A stretch of 64,000 nucleotides of DNA, taken from the NCBI RefSeq assembly GCF_901709675.1, contig NC_051094.1, positions 12,580,501 through 12,644,500 on the forward strand. The letters run 5' to 3'. The position numbers were made by a program, and so were the translations under genes. Positions 12,150 through 25,300 of the stretch are shown here, piece by piece. Below the pieces are notes generated by a model. That model had not been told where the DNA came from, ran no database searches, and saw only the letters and a list, made by a program, of their open reading frames with translations. Each line of letters starts with the position of its first letter. Position 1 is the first letter of the stretch. The DNA comes from Syngnathus acus (taxonomy: Eukaryota; Chordata; Actinopteri; Syngnathiformes; Syngnathidae).

Positions 12150-12540
12150 ATTAAGCACCGTGGCGGCAGTATGGGTAAAACAGATAGTTGTGCTTTTTAA
12201 GAGCGTCTTTGCAAATAGCGGCTGCAATTTCAAGATGGCGTAAAGCGTGTATGGGCAACGGAAAAGTACGACTGCGGTTGGCTAAGAGCGATGCGCGTTG
12301 TCATAGTTACCAAATGGGTATGAGTGATTTGCTACCCAGCTCCTCCCGTTTTACTTCCTTCAATTGGTTGCATTTGCCTAAAAAGTCAGACATTAACGGC
12401 AGCGCGTGAATAAGAAACAAAAGTAACGCACATTCATTTTCAGTATCATTAATGCCCAGCATGCGGCGCCAACGGAGCTAGCAATGCTACGACATTTTGT
12501 TGACGGAAGTTGGCGTTCATAGAAGAAGAAATGAGCAACG
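12150..12540. promoter_or_regulatory. Shared divergent promoter of unc119b and pop5
   Basis: Only 391 bp separate the two start codons, which face away from each other. The DNA is GC-richer than its surroundings and has no TATA box, typical of a bidirectional housekeeping promoter. An upstream ATG at 12531 sits ten bases before the pop5 start in another frame. Confidence 0.65.
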
Positions 12541-13843
12541 ATGGTGAGATTGAAATCGAGGTGAAATTGACAACACTGTTTAATGATTTATGTATAATTT
12601 TGTCTTTGTGGGTTCGTTTCTGAAAGTGTATTTGTTGACAGGTATTTACTCTGTGAGATAAACGTGACGGACAGGAACAGTTTGTTGCTCCTGAATGACA
12701 AAGCTATCGCCGAGGCGGTGAAAGAAGCGGTGGCCCGAATACACGGCGACTATGGGGCGGCCATGTGCAGCAGAAGATTCTCTGGTATAATTGTTAAAAT
12801 TAGTACTCAAATATTAATTGAGATTGATTCAACAGATTGGGGAATCCAATACACTCGATCCTAATTTGTTATATTATAACCCGGGCGGCAATACAAATCA
12901 GGGTGTTCCATCTAATGTATACATTTGTGTCCATTCTGTAATTTCAGCAACCGTATAAAAACAACGTTGCATGCATACTGTTTTATTTTCAGTGAAATAC
13001 CTGAATACTCAAACAGGAATGGCATTCCTGCGTTTCCCTAAAATGAGCTACAAACTGCTGTGGTCTGCATTACCTTTTATCACCAGCATTGAGACCCGCT
13101 GGCAGAAAATCCCATGTTTTCTGAACTGTCTGCACGTAGGAGGTAAGAAAATACTCATCCTACATTTTACATTTGAAATGTATGTTTAACGTGAATTCAA
13201 ATTCCCTTTAGACTTCAAGAATATGCAAAATTACCCATCATACTGTACATACATTTGTAGGTCATTTGTCTTTGTTAATTCAGTTTATTATTTCTCAAGG
13301 AACAATCAGAACTTGTCAGAAGTTTCTGGTACGTTACAACACACGGCAGCTCCATCGAATGCTCCCAAATTATAAAAATGAAGGTAAGTCTCATCATTTA
13401 AGGCAAGCCTTTGATAAAATTATAGTTGTAGGCCTTTATGTAAATACCTTGTGATACTTGTTTTTAAATTGTTGTTGGTTTTAATATTGTTACATTGCTA
13501 ATTACCTCTCCGTGTGGTCTTATTTGTGAGTTGTCTATGATGTCAGATCACTACATTTATAGATGTCCGCTGCATGGTAGAAATGTCTCTTAAATGCAAT
13601 AAATTGGGTTAAAGCAGTGATTCCTGACCTTTTATATTTCCTTTTGAAAACCTTGAGTTAAAGGTTCACAGCCGCTGATATGTTATCTCACATGCATCCA
13701 TGGCTTGAGGATTGTCATTTTGTTTGTTTTGGTCAATTGCAGAAGAAAAGAAACAGATTCGCAAAGCTATTTTAAGTTGTTCAATGGTACAAGGAGCATT
13801 TGAAGATGAACCAGATGATGATAGTGATGAAGATGAAGCATAA
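12541..13843 (+). CDS. pop5: Ribonuclease P/MRP protein subunit POP5
   Basis: Five exons: 12541-12560, 12642-12784, 12993-13142, 13300-13383 and 13743-13843, giving 165 aa, close to the human length. Exon 1 codes only six and two-thirds codons (MVRLKSR across the junction), and the splice yields the family start MVRLKSRYLLCEINV. The core SALPFITSIE...CFLNCLHVGGTIRTCQKFLVRYNTRQL is strongly conserved. The C-terminus is an acidic tail (EPDDDSDEDEA). POP5 is a protein subunit of RNase P, which matures tRNA 5' ends, and of RNase MRP, which processes pre-rRNA; both act in nucleus and nucleolus. POP5 and RNF10 are also neighbours in human. Confidence 0.95.
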
Positions 13844-13922
13844 CCTGACAATGCCAACCCTCCCATCAATCTTATGAGTTTCGTTTATTTGTAACCTGTT
13901 TTGTGCTATAGTTTTTTTGTAT

Positions 13923-13928
13923 AATAAA
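13923..13928 (+). terminator. pop5 poly(A) signal
   Basis: AATAAA lies 80 bp after the pop5 stop codon. Confidence 0.75.
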
Positions 13929-15310
13929 ATGAAAGAAAATTGATGTTTGTTGGATTTTTAAGATGGTTATTGTTAGATTATTTTTATCAAGCCAAACCAC
14001 AAATCTGATAAACCTGTTCAATACTGTACCACAGTATTCAGCGGCGGTATTGCAGGTGGTCCGCATAATTGAAAATCGAAAATAATTGTAAGTTTTTAAA
14101 AATCAAATTGATTTATTTCATTTTCCAGCTAATTTTGTGAATCATTTACCCATCCAAATTATGTAAAATGTAGCTGAGATTCCCAAAATAGACTTACAGA
14201 TGCAAATAAATAGCCCCTATAGGTCTATCCTTCGGTGCAAAGCAAAATAATATTCTGCCAAAGCAGTGGTCCCCGAGTTGCCTCTTGGTTATAATGGTGG
14301 TCCCTTGGACAAAACCAGTTGAAACCCCCTGCTATACACTAAAAAATAACATTTTTTGATAATTTGAAGGGTTTGTGTACATTTTAGCCACTAATCTCGG
14401 AGGGACATTAGGATGGACGACATTGAATGAACCTCTGGATCACATCTAAAACTATATACATTTAAGTGTATATATGCATACAACTTATTTATAATTATAC
14501 TATTTGATGTAAACAGTTTGTGAAACACTGTTCCAGCCAATGCGGAAGGTGGTTGATTGTGCTTCGCCTGAAACAATTTGACACTAATAAGAAAAACTTC
14601 TTTGATTTGACATCCTCCGATTGTTGTTATCAAACAAATGATCTTGAATTTTTAACTTTGACCTGATTCAAAATACCTTCGAGTAAACATTAAAACAGCA
14701 CGATACTGTTGAAAAGTCACAATTTATCAACAACCACAATTAAAGACCGTGATCTGTAATTTTTCTATCCAATGACGGAGAAAGATAAGCACATTCGTGA
14801 TGCCAACTGGCTTTGTTACGTAGCAACGATTCACGGTAGTGAGACGAGCAAGTAAGAATACGACTACATTTCCCAAGATGCTCTAAAAGGCCTGGGCTCA
14901 CCATATTTGCTGCAGGAAGAAGAAACATCCGGGTCTCTCAGGATTCTGACTGGCGACCCGTCGCCATTCGTGCAAGCGAAAAGAAATATATTTTTGGAGC
15001 AAAATATTAACGTCGATATATTCAAACTATTAGAGAGAATTTATTACATCGGATTGGCTAACTCGGCCCGATCGAGAAGGAGCTTCATTGTTGGGGGTCT
15101 TGACCCCGTGTGGCGAGCTTTCGTCCTCTCTTCTTAAAGCCTCCATAACTTGAGACGCCGATATCGTGTCTCTTGTTTTTTTCTCTGCATTACTTTGTCG
15201 TGAAGATGTCGCCGTGATGGGTTTTCCGCGTTTGAACGATATGAATCGGGGCCTTCGCCGCCTGACCCGCACTCACTGCAGCCCATTTTATTCCTTTGTT
15301 TTTTCGTTTG
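13929..15310. other. pop5-rnf10 intergenic DNA and rnf10 promoter region
   Basis: The left part is AT-rich, with a hAT-like terminal fragment starting at 14264 (CAGTGGTCCCC). From about 14750 the DNA becomes CpG-richer and should contain the rnf10 promoter and 5' UTR. Short open frames on both strands here have no family resemblance. Confidence 0.45.
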
Positions 15311-18300
15311 ATGCTGAAGAGCTCGGAAGCTCTCGGCTCGAATCTCGGCCTCGTTCACTGCACGGAAACAAACATGGAGAAGAACCCGAGCAGCAACAAT
15401 ACCAAGGTTCCACCTCGTTCCAACTCCTCTGGGCCAACGCCGGGGGAATCTAAACCTAAAACAGGTAAAAAGTACATTCAGTTTTGAAATGTTGGTTGAT
15501 TTTGGAAACGTGTTTTTTCTCGCTGCACGACTTCGCTGTGAAGGCCTCGTCGTAGTATACTGTCCAACATGGCTGACATCGCTGTCAAAACATTTGACCA
15601 GCTCTACAAAGATAACGGCAACATGCTTGTAGCACACGTACGTCGGGTAATGCTGGTTCGTGTCATTTAGTAGCCTACTCGCGTATGTTATTACGTGTTT
15701 TTCACTTTTGAGCTCTTAGTTGCATTCTAGTAGATAATCATTTCAAATGGCACTACAAATTGACCCATATTGTAGGTTTAACCAGCAACAGTTGATTTGT
15801 GCGGCTGGTAATTATTTTAGAGTGTTGAAATTTGCTCTCCATATTGTGGATAAAATCAAAATTGTATATTAGATAATACATTCTTTTAAACTACTCTACT
15901 GTGCTATTTATGTCTGTTGCAATTGTACTATGAACCCTGCAGTAGAATGAGGACACTGACAATCACCCAATTTTGCAGCTCATACATTTTTTTTCATTTT
16001 ATATTTGCAGAAAGTAAGACTAATGGAGGCTCCAAGCGCTACGGCCGCAAGCGGGAGCCTTCTTTTCCCAAAGCAGAAAACTTCTCGGGCCCGCGTCGCA
16101 CCAATCCACAGAAAAGCAAGAATTTTGACAAGAGACCCCCGCAGAGAGGTGGAGGACGGCAGTATGGGGTTGCAGGTGGAGGACGACGGGAGGAGGTTGG
16201 CATTTTAATTTCACATTTTTTGTATTTTGTCATCACTTTAGTCATGAGAACTTAAGAGTCTTATAATTGCCATTTACCTTTACCTTCTCAGGTAGCAGAG
16301 ACACGCCGGGCAGAGTTTAGCCCGGCTCAGTTTGCTGGACCGAAAAAAATAAGCCTGAACCACCTGTTGAATTTCACCTTTGAACCTCGTGGAGGCAATG
16401 GTGCTGTCGGTGATGGAGGCTCCTCCTGTTGGGGACGCCGAAATAAATGGGGTCATAAGCACAAGCCCTTTAACAAGGAGCTTTTCCTGCAGGCCAAGTA
16501 AGCAAATACAAAAGTAACACAAATGAGAAGACAAGTGTTCTGAATCAAGGTTCATTATTGTTACTGATTGTTTTGTGCATTTTAGTTGTCAGTTTGTGGT
16601 GACTGATGACCAGGACTACAAGGCTCACTTCACTGATCCAGATACTCTGGTCAACTGGGATTGTGTGCAACAAGTGGTTAGTTCCTTCCCATACAGTGTA
16701 GAATGCTTTTTTTGTCCAAGACATAATAAGCTTTTAAGAATATCTCCCTTATTTCTCCATCCAGCGAATCTACAGTCATGAGGTGCCATCTTGCCCAATC
16801 TGTCTCTACCCACCTGTGGCAGCTCGCATTACACGCTGCGGACATATCTTCTGCTGGCCTTGCATTCTGCACTACCTGTCTTTAAGTGACAAGACTTGGT
16901 CAAAGTGCCCCATATGTTACGAGGCTGTTCACACAGTGGATCTGAAGAGGTAAACAAGAAATGATTACCTGCCGTTGTCAGGCAACAGAGAGATGATACA
17001 ACAGCTGGTCAGAAGTTGTCAATGTTTTTGAGTAGTATAATTATAATTGTGAAATGAAATTTTGACTCTTGTTGCAGTGTCGTTGCTATGGAGACCAGGC
17101 AATATGTGGTTGGTGACGTCATTACCGTGCGCCTCATGCGAAGAGAAAAGGGGGCTGTGGTAGCCATGCCGAGTTCTCAGTGGGTGAAGGTGGAGGAGCC
17201 TGTACGGTTTGGAGGTGATTGATCACACACATTACTATGTGCATAGTGTAGTTTACTCACAAAATTACTCATGTAGACGGATCCAGATGACCTCTTCTGT
17301 AGGTTGATGCACACTCAACTCCTGGGAAGAAAAACACAACTCGAGAAACAAGATGCCATTCAACACGAATCTCATTTTTCCGTTCTTTAGATTCTGCTTT
17401 GAGCCCGTATTCCAAGCTGCTGCTCACCTCCTCCACCCAGGTCTTTAGTCTTGTGGAAGAGGAGAAGGCAGTCTTGCAGGCTCAGCTGTGTCAGGAAGAT
17501 GATGCACAAGGTTGCTTCATACAGAGTGCACTTTGCCATTTGCAGGTAAAAATCTGACTGCAAGAATTAGGAGGCTAATGTTACAAAGACAGCATTATGG
17601 ACGGGCTCTTGATGGGCATAACTGACAAGTAATTAATTATTCAATGTTTAATGTTGGAGAATCTCTGTTCAGAAATCCTGTTTTGATGCCAGTGTTCTAA
17701 TCGAAGTCCATCATTATATTATAAACCTAACACACCCGTTTAGTGGCTCGATTAGACCAAGAGGAATCTTCTTTCAGGTATCATTGACCAGATTCCCATG
17801 GTGGAACTTATCAATCAGTAGGCTACCTAAAAAGAACCACCCACCCAATCCGGTGCTCCCAACACCCTTCTTGAGATAAAGATGTGACTTACTGACTGAG
17901 GTAACTAGGCTTAAAAAAAAGAAATTGTCGCTGACGACATCTGGAATCATGAGCCACATAACTTGGGAGACGGTTCAGCAGCAACACCTGTCAGTGCACT
18001 ACACTAACAAAGCGGCTACTGTCTGGGTTATTAAAAATTTGTTATGAAGATCCCTAGTTATTTCTGGGTTTAAAGTAATGTTTGATTTATTTATTTTTTA
18101 GGAGAAAGAGGAAATGTTGCTGAAGCAGCAGCAGCAGCCTGAAACAGATAACAGCTTTGATTTATCCTCTCTGACTCTTGTGGAACGTGCTTTTCCCATA
18201 GATGAAGTGGTGACTATTAACAGTGCTATCAAGGTATAGTTAAAGGAAATTCGACAGTTATTTTTCTAAATTTAACCTTCCTGTCCGAAGGCACAGTCAC

Positions 18301-21300
18301 AATTAATGCGTTCGCTCTTTTTAGCCTGTGCTGCAGTACTCCTCTGCCTTCGATGACGAGGTGGCAGAAGTCCCAGCTTTTGAAGCCTTGCAAGGGTCTC
18401 CTGAAGATACTTTGGAAAGTGTGCTGGAAGAGACGACTGATGCTACGTCTGATCCAGCCCCAGACCACCTTTCTGATGAAGAAAACGCTGCCAAAGAGTC
18501 AGAACCAAGTCGCACTCAAACCAGCCAGGTGCACGGACCCTTCTATTATTTTTACCAAGGTTGGTATCTTCCAGTTCTTCTGTCAAAGACATGAGTGATG
18601 TTCGATTTAATTAAGTGTCTTGTTTCTCAGTTAATAAAACGCAAATGTCATACTTTGCTTATTAAAAAATTTGGCACTAAAATCAAAACATAAAACTGAA
18701 TCACCTACTTGCCTTGAGCTTGTAGTAATTCCAATATTTCTCCTCTAGCTGAAGACTGCCAGCAGATGTTCTTGCATCCTGTGAATATACGTTGTCTGTT
18801 GAGGGAATATGGCAGCCTGGAGGCCAGCCCAGACTCCATCACTGCCACAGTAGTGGAGATCGAGGGACACACAGTTACCGAGGTCAGCAAAGATGAAGCA
18901 CATACAGTATTGTATAATGCATCCTTTGGCCATTTAATGCAACATTCACATAAGTTATCAAGCTGTATTGTGATTATGGTTTTAAAGTGATCAGATATGA
19001 TTTCCTCATATTAAGTAATGATAGATTAACAATGAATAGGTCAATTTGAAATTGGGATTATAATTACTCTCTGATACTTGATTAATACATTTGATTCACC
19101 GAGTTGCCCAGTCTGGAAGAATGGCCTGTCCTTGAGCAGGGCTCTGGACTCCAAACTTATCAAGAACATGAAACTGCTGAGCTGTTCACTCATTCTCCAC
19201 ATTGCAGTTTAAATTTTATTTTATTTTTTTACCTGTGGCATAATTAAGGGATTCCCTTTTTTTCTTCTTCTTCTTCTTTTAAATGAACAGGAGATTCGCC
19301 GTCGACATCGTTACCTGTCACATCTGCCGCTCACATGTGAGTTCAGCATCTGTGAGTTGTCCTTGCAGCCACCAATCCTGTCCAAGGAAACCATGGACAC
19401 ATTTGAAGGTTTGCATTTGAAATTTAAACGACATTGTTTAAGTGACACCATTTTGTTCCAAGTGGTGCAATTAAGATATGTGTCATAACAGGATAGAAAA
19501 AAAACTAATTTGATGTCCTTAGATCAGAATCAAACTTTTGAAATGTTCTTCTCAATTACTAAAAAAAGTCTTAGCTGCGTATGGGTTTCATTTAGTGACA
19601 TCACTTGAAATGTCCTTCTAATTAAAAAAAATCACATTTGGTGCTAAATTGAAATTGGACATTAGCTGCACATGAATTGTATGTACCGTAATTTTCGGAC
19701 TATAAGTCGCACCGGAGTATAAGTCGCACCAGCCATAAAATGCCCAAAAAAGTGAAAAAAAACATATGTATGTATATAAGTCGCTCCTGAGTATAAGTCG
19801 CCCCCCCACCCAAACTATGAAAAAAACCGCGACTTATAGTCCGAAAATTACGGTATTTAATTTTTGACTGAATGAATTTTCAAACAAACTCAAAGATGAA
19901 TTGGAGAAAAGAAAGCGCCTGAGACAGAAGAAAGCGAGAGATGAGAAGCGCAGAGAGAGGCGAATTGAAATTGAAGAGAACAAGAAGCAGGGTAAATGTA
20001 AGTATACTTGCTTCATTGAAAATCTCCTGTATTTCTTAGTGGGGGACTCATGTGTTCCTGGTTTTCACCTTAGTTCCAGAGGTGCATATCGGACTGGAGA
20101 ACCTTCAACATTTCCCAGCATTCGGATCGCCACCTCACGACAGCAGCCCCTTGGTCCAACCTGATTTTACTTTAGTCCCTCCATCACCCCTGAGCAGCAG
20201 TCCTTCCTCTGGTAAGCGCCACCAATTTAGTTCTTACTGTGTCTCTAGCTGGATTTAACAGCTGATTGTTAAATATGTGTAAGTACGTACGATATGCAAT
20301 ATGTAATGTTCCCATTTGCTTTATTCTCAGAGGAAGGATTTCTAAGTTACCAAATGTATTTTTTTGTTGGTTTATGTATTGCAGCTGGGATAACATTCCC
20401 AAGTCTGAATGGACAAAGCTCTCCTGTTGTGGGAAGTGTTGAGGATGACTCTCACGGCATGTCTTTTGCACAGGTGTGTGTTAGTCAGAATGATAATCTA
20501 AAGAATGCTTTGTTGAATCATGACGTTGTTGGCCACAAGACTCACACTCATAACAATAATGTTAAGTTGTTTTTACACATACAGTATGCACCTAAAGCAT
20601 TGCAACTTTTATTTCAATACGGAAATGTCAGCAACCCATTGTAGTTTTTTCGCATCACAAACTTAGAACTGCAAATAAAAAGTATTGTTGCATACAAAAC
20701 ACCAGAAATGTAAAGACTATCAACTCCCAAAAATTTTTACAAGGCTTTTTTTGTTTTTGGAATGTTTCTCTGCATTACTGACCATTACAGTAAAACCCCC
20801 TTCATTGAAGGGGTTATCTTCCAGGCCAGTAAGTGAAATCTCGTGATGGAGGGGGTTTTACTGTATCTCATCTGATTTTTATTTTCCCATAAAATCCAAA
20901 GGAGGCCTACCCCTCTGCCATGGTTTGCTTTTTGTGAATGAAAACATATCACTGTTATGTAATGACGTAATAGTCTATCATACCTTTGGCGCCCTTTTTC
21001 ATCAGACGTCCGTTTGCATCTTATTTTTCTATGGTTTGCTGCTTCAATTGAGAGAAGCTTAAAGACAGCAATGGCTTCCAGAACTACTACAGTATATGTA
21101 GCAATGATGAAAATTTAAAACAGTATCAGTCTTTGTGTGACCTTTATTATACTCCGTTTAGATGCTGAGAGATGGGAAGGCCAGAATCCATGGGCCTAGA
21201 CTCACCACAAAGAAAGGTATTAAATTAGCAACAGTCAATTTAATGTGACACTCTAATCGAAAGATACTATTGAACATTGCTTGTTGTAAACCCCTCCATT

Positions 21301-21904
21301 TAGTTATTAAGTAGTGTAACCTTAAAACAGGTTGGGTGCAAAAAGCAGCTTGTTAAATTATCTTTATTTAAAGAGATGACTGGATTTAAGAAGTACAAAT
21401 GATTACATTTCTACAGTCATGGGTGACTCTGTTCAATGCAAGTGTGCTCGGACAACGGGTTAATAAGATACAATACCCACTGATAGGTGTGTTTGTGGGG
21501 TGAAGTAATAGTTGTATTGTATTTCACTTCCTGTAAAACCTGTTGTGAGTTCTAAATGCTCCTTACCCTACTGTCATGCAGATGGGCTGTTAGCTCCGTC
21601 AGCAGCAGACAGCGATGGGGAGAGTGACGGGTCTGACCGGGCACCCGTGCCCAACTTTCAGAACTCTTTCAGCCAAGCATTTGAGAAGGCGCTTCTACAG
21701 CTAGACTGCCCAGAGTCTTCCCCACAAGCCTTGGTTGTCTCAGGTGTGCCTTCTCGGAAATGTGTATTTGAAAGGATCAAACTTTTTTTGGGAAGTAACT
21801 TTGTAACAATCCATTCATTTCCTTTTGTAGATGAGAAGGGAGGAAAGAAGAAAAAGAAAAAACAGAAACTTCTCTTCAGCACCTCCATGGTTCACACAAA
21901 GTAG
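15311..21904 (+). CDS. rnf10: RING finger protein 10 (E3 ubiquitin ligase)
   Basis: Seventeen exons: 15311-15464, 16011-16195, 16292-16497, 16586-16676, 16765-16949, 17078-17214, 17391-17545, 18102-18233, 18325-18559, 18749-18882, 19291-19408, 19896-19997, 20074-20211, 20385-20473, 21162-21216, 21582-21743 and 21831-21904, giving 783 aa in phase. An SKRYGRKRE basic segment and [20 protein letters not shown] precede the C3HC4 RING at residues about 222-263 (C222, C225, C237, H239, C242, C245, C260, C263). Later conserved parts are [19 protein letters not shown], a highly basic helix ([19 protein letters not shown]), QNSFSQAF and the end [17 protein letters not shown]10 is known as an E3 for 40S ribosomal proteins uS3/uS5 in ribosome quality control and as a neuronal and Schwann-cell regulator. 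The start is uncertain: ATGs at 15296, 15311 and 15374 are in frame; 15311 gives a leader of the size seen in mammals. Confidence 0.95.
19686..19853. mobile_element. Palindromic MITE in rnf10 intron 11
   Basis: A 168-bp element has nearly perfect terminal inverted repeats beginning CCGTAATTTTCGGACTATAA and is flanked by TA on both sides. The interior repeats the phrase ATAAGTCGC several times. This is a very common teleost MITE; the TA duplication suggests Tc1/mariner-type mobilisation. It lies in the intron and leaves both splice sites intact. Confidence 0.85.
20788..20863. mobile_element. Short MITE with CAGTAAAACCCCC termini in rnf10 intron 14
   Basis: A 76-bp element starts CAGTAAAACCCCC and ends GGGGGTTTTACTG, flanked by TA on each side. 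CAGT-type termini with a TA target site fit a pogo/Tigger-like nonautonomous element. Confidence 0.7.
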
Positions 21905-22350
21905 ACAACACTGATAAAATATGAAATGATTTTGTTCCTTGGATAACTGCGTTACGTCCTTACAAACCTCCCTAGAAGTTCACCATATTGCAAAGGATTT
22001 CAAAATGTACCCAAATGTTAGACCAAGTCACTCATTGACCGAGGTTGTTTTTCAGTTCTCATGTTTTCATTTTGTGTAAATCCTCTTGGGTGCTGCTTGG
22101 TGGAAATTATCTTTTATTAACATTGGATTAGATTCATTTTAGGTGCTTTATGTTGAGTAGCAGTCAGCCAGCTGCAGGTACATTGCACCTTTGAAAATTT
22201 TCCAGGATTGTCAGTGCTCAGATATAGCAGATGTTCAAATCCTGCAAACTATAAGATTTCCTTCCAAAGTACATTTGGGTTTAAAGTATTACTTTAGTGT
22301 TTATGTCCGTTTGAATCCACAACCATTGTATGGAATGACAACAGTATTGC

Positions 22351-22356
22351 AATAAA
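22351..22356 (+). terminator. rnf10 poly(A) signal
   Basis: AATAAA lies 447 bp after the rnf10 stop codon, a plausible 3' UTR end. Confidence 0.6.
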
Positions 22357-25300
22357 GAAATAAGAGCTTAGAGTTCAGCAAATTCCATCTTGTTCTCTTT
22401 GAGTAAAGACTTGATGCACTTAACTCAATTTCCCCTTGATTATTGACTGTTGGTCGCAATATAAATTTAGTTTCAGTGTTGCGATTGTGGGGAGCTGAAG
22501 AGTTTTTGCTGTTTAACGAATATTTGTGACTGTTGAATAGGATTTTGTTTGATGTTTTCTCAGTTAACCCTTAATTTTGAGCAAACACATAGGCAGGTAT
22601 ATGAATAAACAATTATGCACAATCAAACAAATGTCTGTTTTTTTCACTAATAAGATAATGGCAATGACAAGAAACATGTTTTGACTATCAATGTCATCCT
22701 GCTGGTGTTAATTTCAAGTAAGCAATCACTGCCAACCTTCCAAGTACAATGCACTTTTATCATTGAGTTCTAGACACTTGTAGTCCGCCCGTGCACGTTC
22801 GTAAATACAGTACTCTGTCAGTATGTAATTAGTTTTTACAATTTCCGTAATATTTTATACAGCATCAAGTCGGTATTGAGAGGAAGTCGCTACGTTTTGC
22901 CATCAGTTTCTGGACTTAGTCATTGACCAGGTAATTCTTTTATTTTGGAGATACTAACCGGAAATACTTTGAAATGTAATTTCGCTCCCCAGCCAGTCAA
23001 ATGGTAGAGCGCTGTCTCGTCCTCCCTGTCAACAACACCGCAACCTGAGACAGGATAGCAGTCTCTTGGCTAGCAAAGTGAACCTGCTAAGTAGCTGAAA
23101 AGCCATCGTTACGATACGAATTTGTCCTAAGTTCCCTATTCTACAGCCATGTAGCCCATTTGTGAAAAAAAAAACCCCAATAATAATTGGACTGCAAGAT
23201 GAAGATCGGACATCGTTAGGTAAGTTCCGTGTGTTTCTCATCACAAACAGTGAAAGACAGGTTCAGGCAGTGTTTCCATTTTGATTAGTTGGCTTGTCTT
23301 GAGTTAGCTTTCGCATGCATGGCAAGCGTTTACTTGGCTGTGCGACCTAAACTTTTTTTTAATTAATGATCTATTTACTGTTTTCGTATAGTACTTTGAA
23401 ACATATGTACGTATCTGCGTTACTTTTAATGGTCTTTACTTTGTACCAGTCCAGCACAGACTTTTGCTAATCTGCTCCGGGCGTTGGGGGGCTCAACGAG
23501 CACATAGGGAGAATTCGCACTTGATGCACATTTTCAAAATATAAACACTCAAAAGTATCATTATTAAATACAAGTGGCTAAAAGTGCATCAATGTTGATT
23601 GTAAGATGTTCAGGTGTTACAGAAAACGTGGTTAGTAAGTAATTGCTGCACTTTATGCTGATACAGTAATAGCTTAATAGATCACTGCCTGTTATTACAC
23701 TTATTTTTCCAGGAGTATGTCATCCCTCGCTTATGTAATGTGTTGAAGAAAACTAAGAAAATATATGACTTGTGATTATTATTAAATGCTTTTGATCAAG
23801 CTCTTCAGGCTGCTAAGAAAAATCATCAATGACCATAGCTATATAGACCAATGTACAAGCAAGTGTTTTGTATTCGACTGTGGTTGAATTGTTTCCTGTC
23901 ATTCTGACGTGTGGTTAATTCATTGATTTATAAAGACAAGAAAGGAGCTCGGTTCATAATTTTTCAGAAATTATACAGTAGTTGTTAAAGGCATGACAGA
24001 TGAGGGGGTTTCCTAGCACAGAATAAACATTTGGTTAATTACTTTTTCACGTAGGTGTTTTTTTGTCTGGATGACTGCTCAGATGTGGGGCCTGTGGGTG
24101 TGACTTATTGCTCAAGTATGTCTCTTTGTTTGAGCATGTGCCAAAATGAAAAATAGTTCCGTTCCTAGTCCACCATTCTGCTTTGATTTATGTACTGCTG
24201 CATGAAGAACAGCAGTTGTATTTTTATTTTGCATCATAATAAAATCTTGTTTTTTTTTTTAGGCTGCTTCAACACCTTCCTCTTGGGTGATATGCTGTCT
24301 TACAACAAAAGCCGGAGGTCTACAGCATACTGTTGACATCTGTTCAGGTAAAAAAAAAAAAAAAAAACACGACTATTTATTCTCCGCCCCCGAGGAACCA
24401 ACATTTATAGTGATATTTTTCCACACAAATACATTTGGAGCACATTATCCAATTTAAAGAAAGACAGTACTTTTTAAAAGTCAAACAGGGACAGCCTCAG
24501 AACTGTGAGCACTTTTGTGAAATTGGATTTTGTTGAATTGATAACCTCTCATATGCTGCCGAGTTCATGATCTTGTGCAGTGTAATTTAGTACAACAATG
24601 TTCCTTTACATGTGTTATGACGAGTCATTGGCTTAATGCAGGAAAATGGAAGCATTTTTGCTGGCAGCCTCAATTTTCTTTTAAAACATTTTTCCAACTA
24701 ACTTAATGTGAGGTCTTCATCTTCAGTATAATCACCTGCAGTACAACATATGAAACCTTTTAATAAAGCCAGGAAATGCAGACAAATTTAGTGTAAATAG
24801 TATTTTGTTTTTTTAGTGTTTTTCGTTGGGGGTGGGGTCATTGTTGTGTGACAACAGACTCCTGTCAGGTTTGCTCAGACCTTCAGAGGTGTGCCATTAC
24901 ACATTTTCTTTTCAGGCGGCTGACGTTTCTGACCCCGTGGGAACACTCTGATAGACACTGATAAGATGATTTATTAAAAAAAAAAACAAGTGTGCTGAAC
25001 CAAACCACGCACAGAGGGGAGCAGCCAAACAACTGAACTGTTCAGTCACGTTGCACATTGGTTCTGGCTATGGTTTATCAGCTAGTGTGGCTGTGGTTTC
25101 AAATATCGACTTGTAAGTGAATGAGTGAATCGGTTTAAAACGTCAAGCAGCCAATGAAAATACCACACACATTATATCACATGACCTGTGGCTACAGGGG
25201 AAAATGTTTTTGCCGGCTAAATGGATGCATGAAAAAACAATGAAATGAACAAATCAGTGAAGTGCAGACATGACATAAAAAAAAAAAAAAACTTCTTTTA

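Noticed and set aside
15134-15637. 167-codon minus-strand open frame opposite rnf10 exon 1
   Set aside because: It lies in a GC-rich promoter region where stops are rare, resembles no family, and the plus strand has a clear rnf10 exon.
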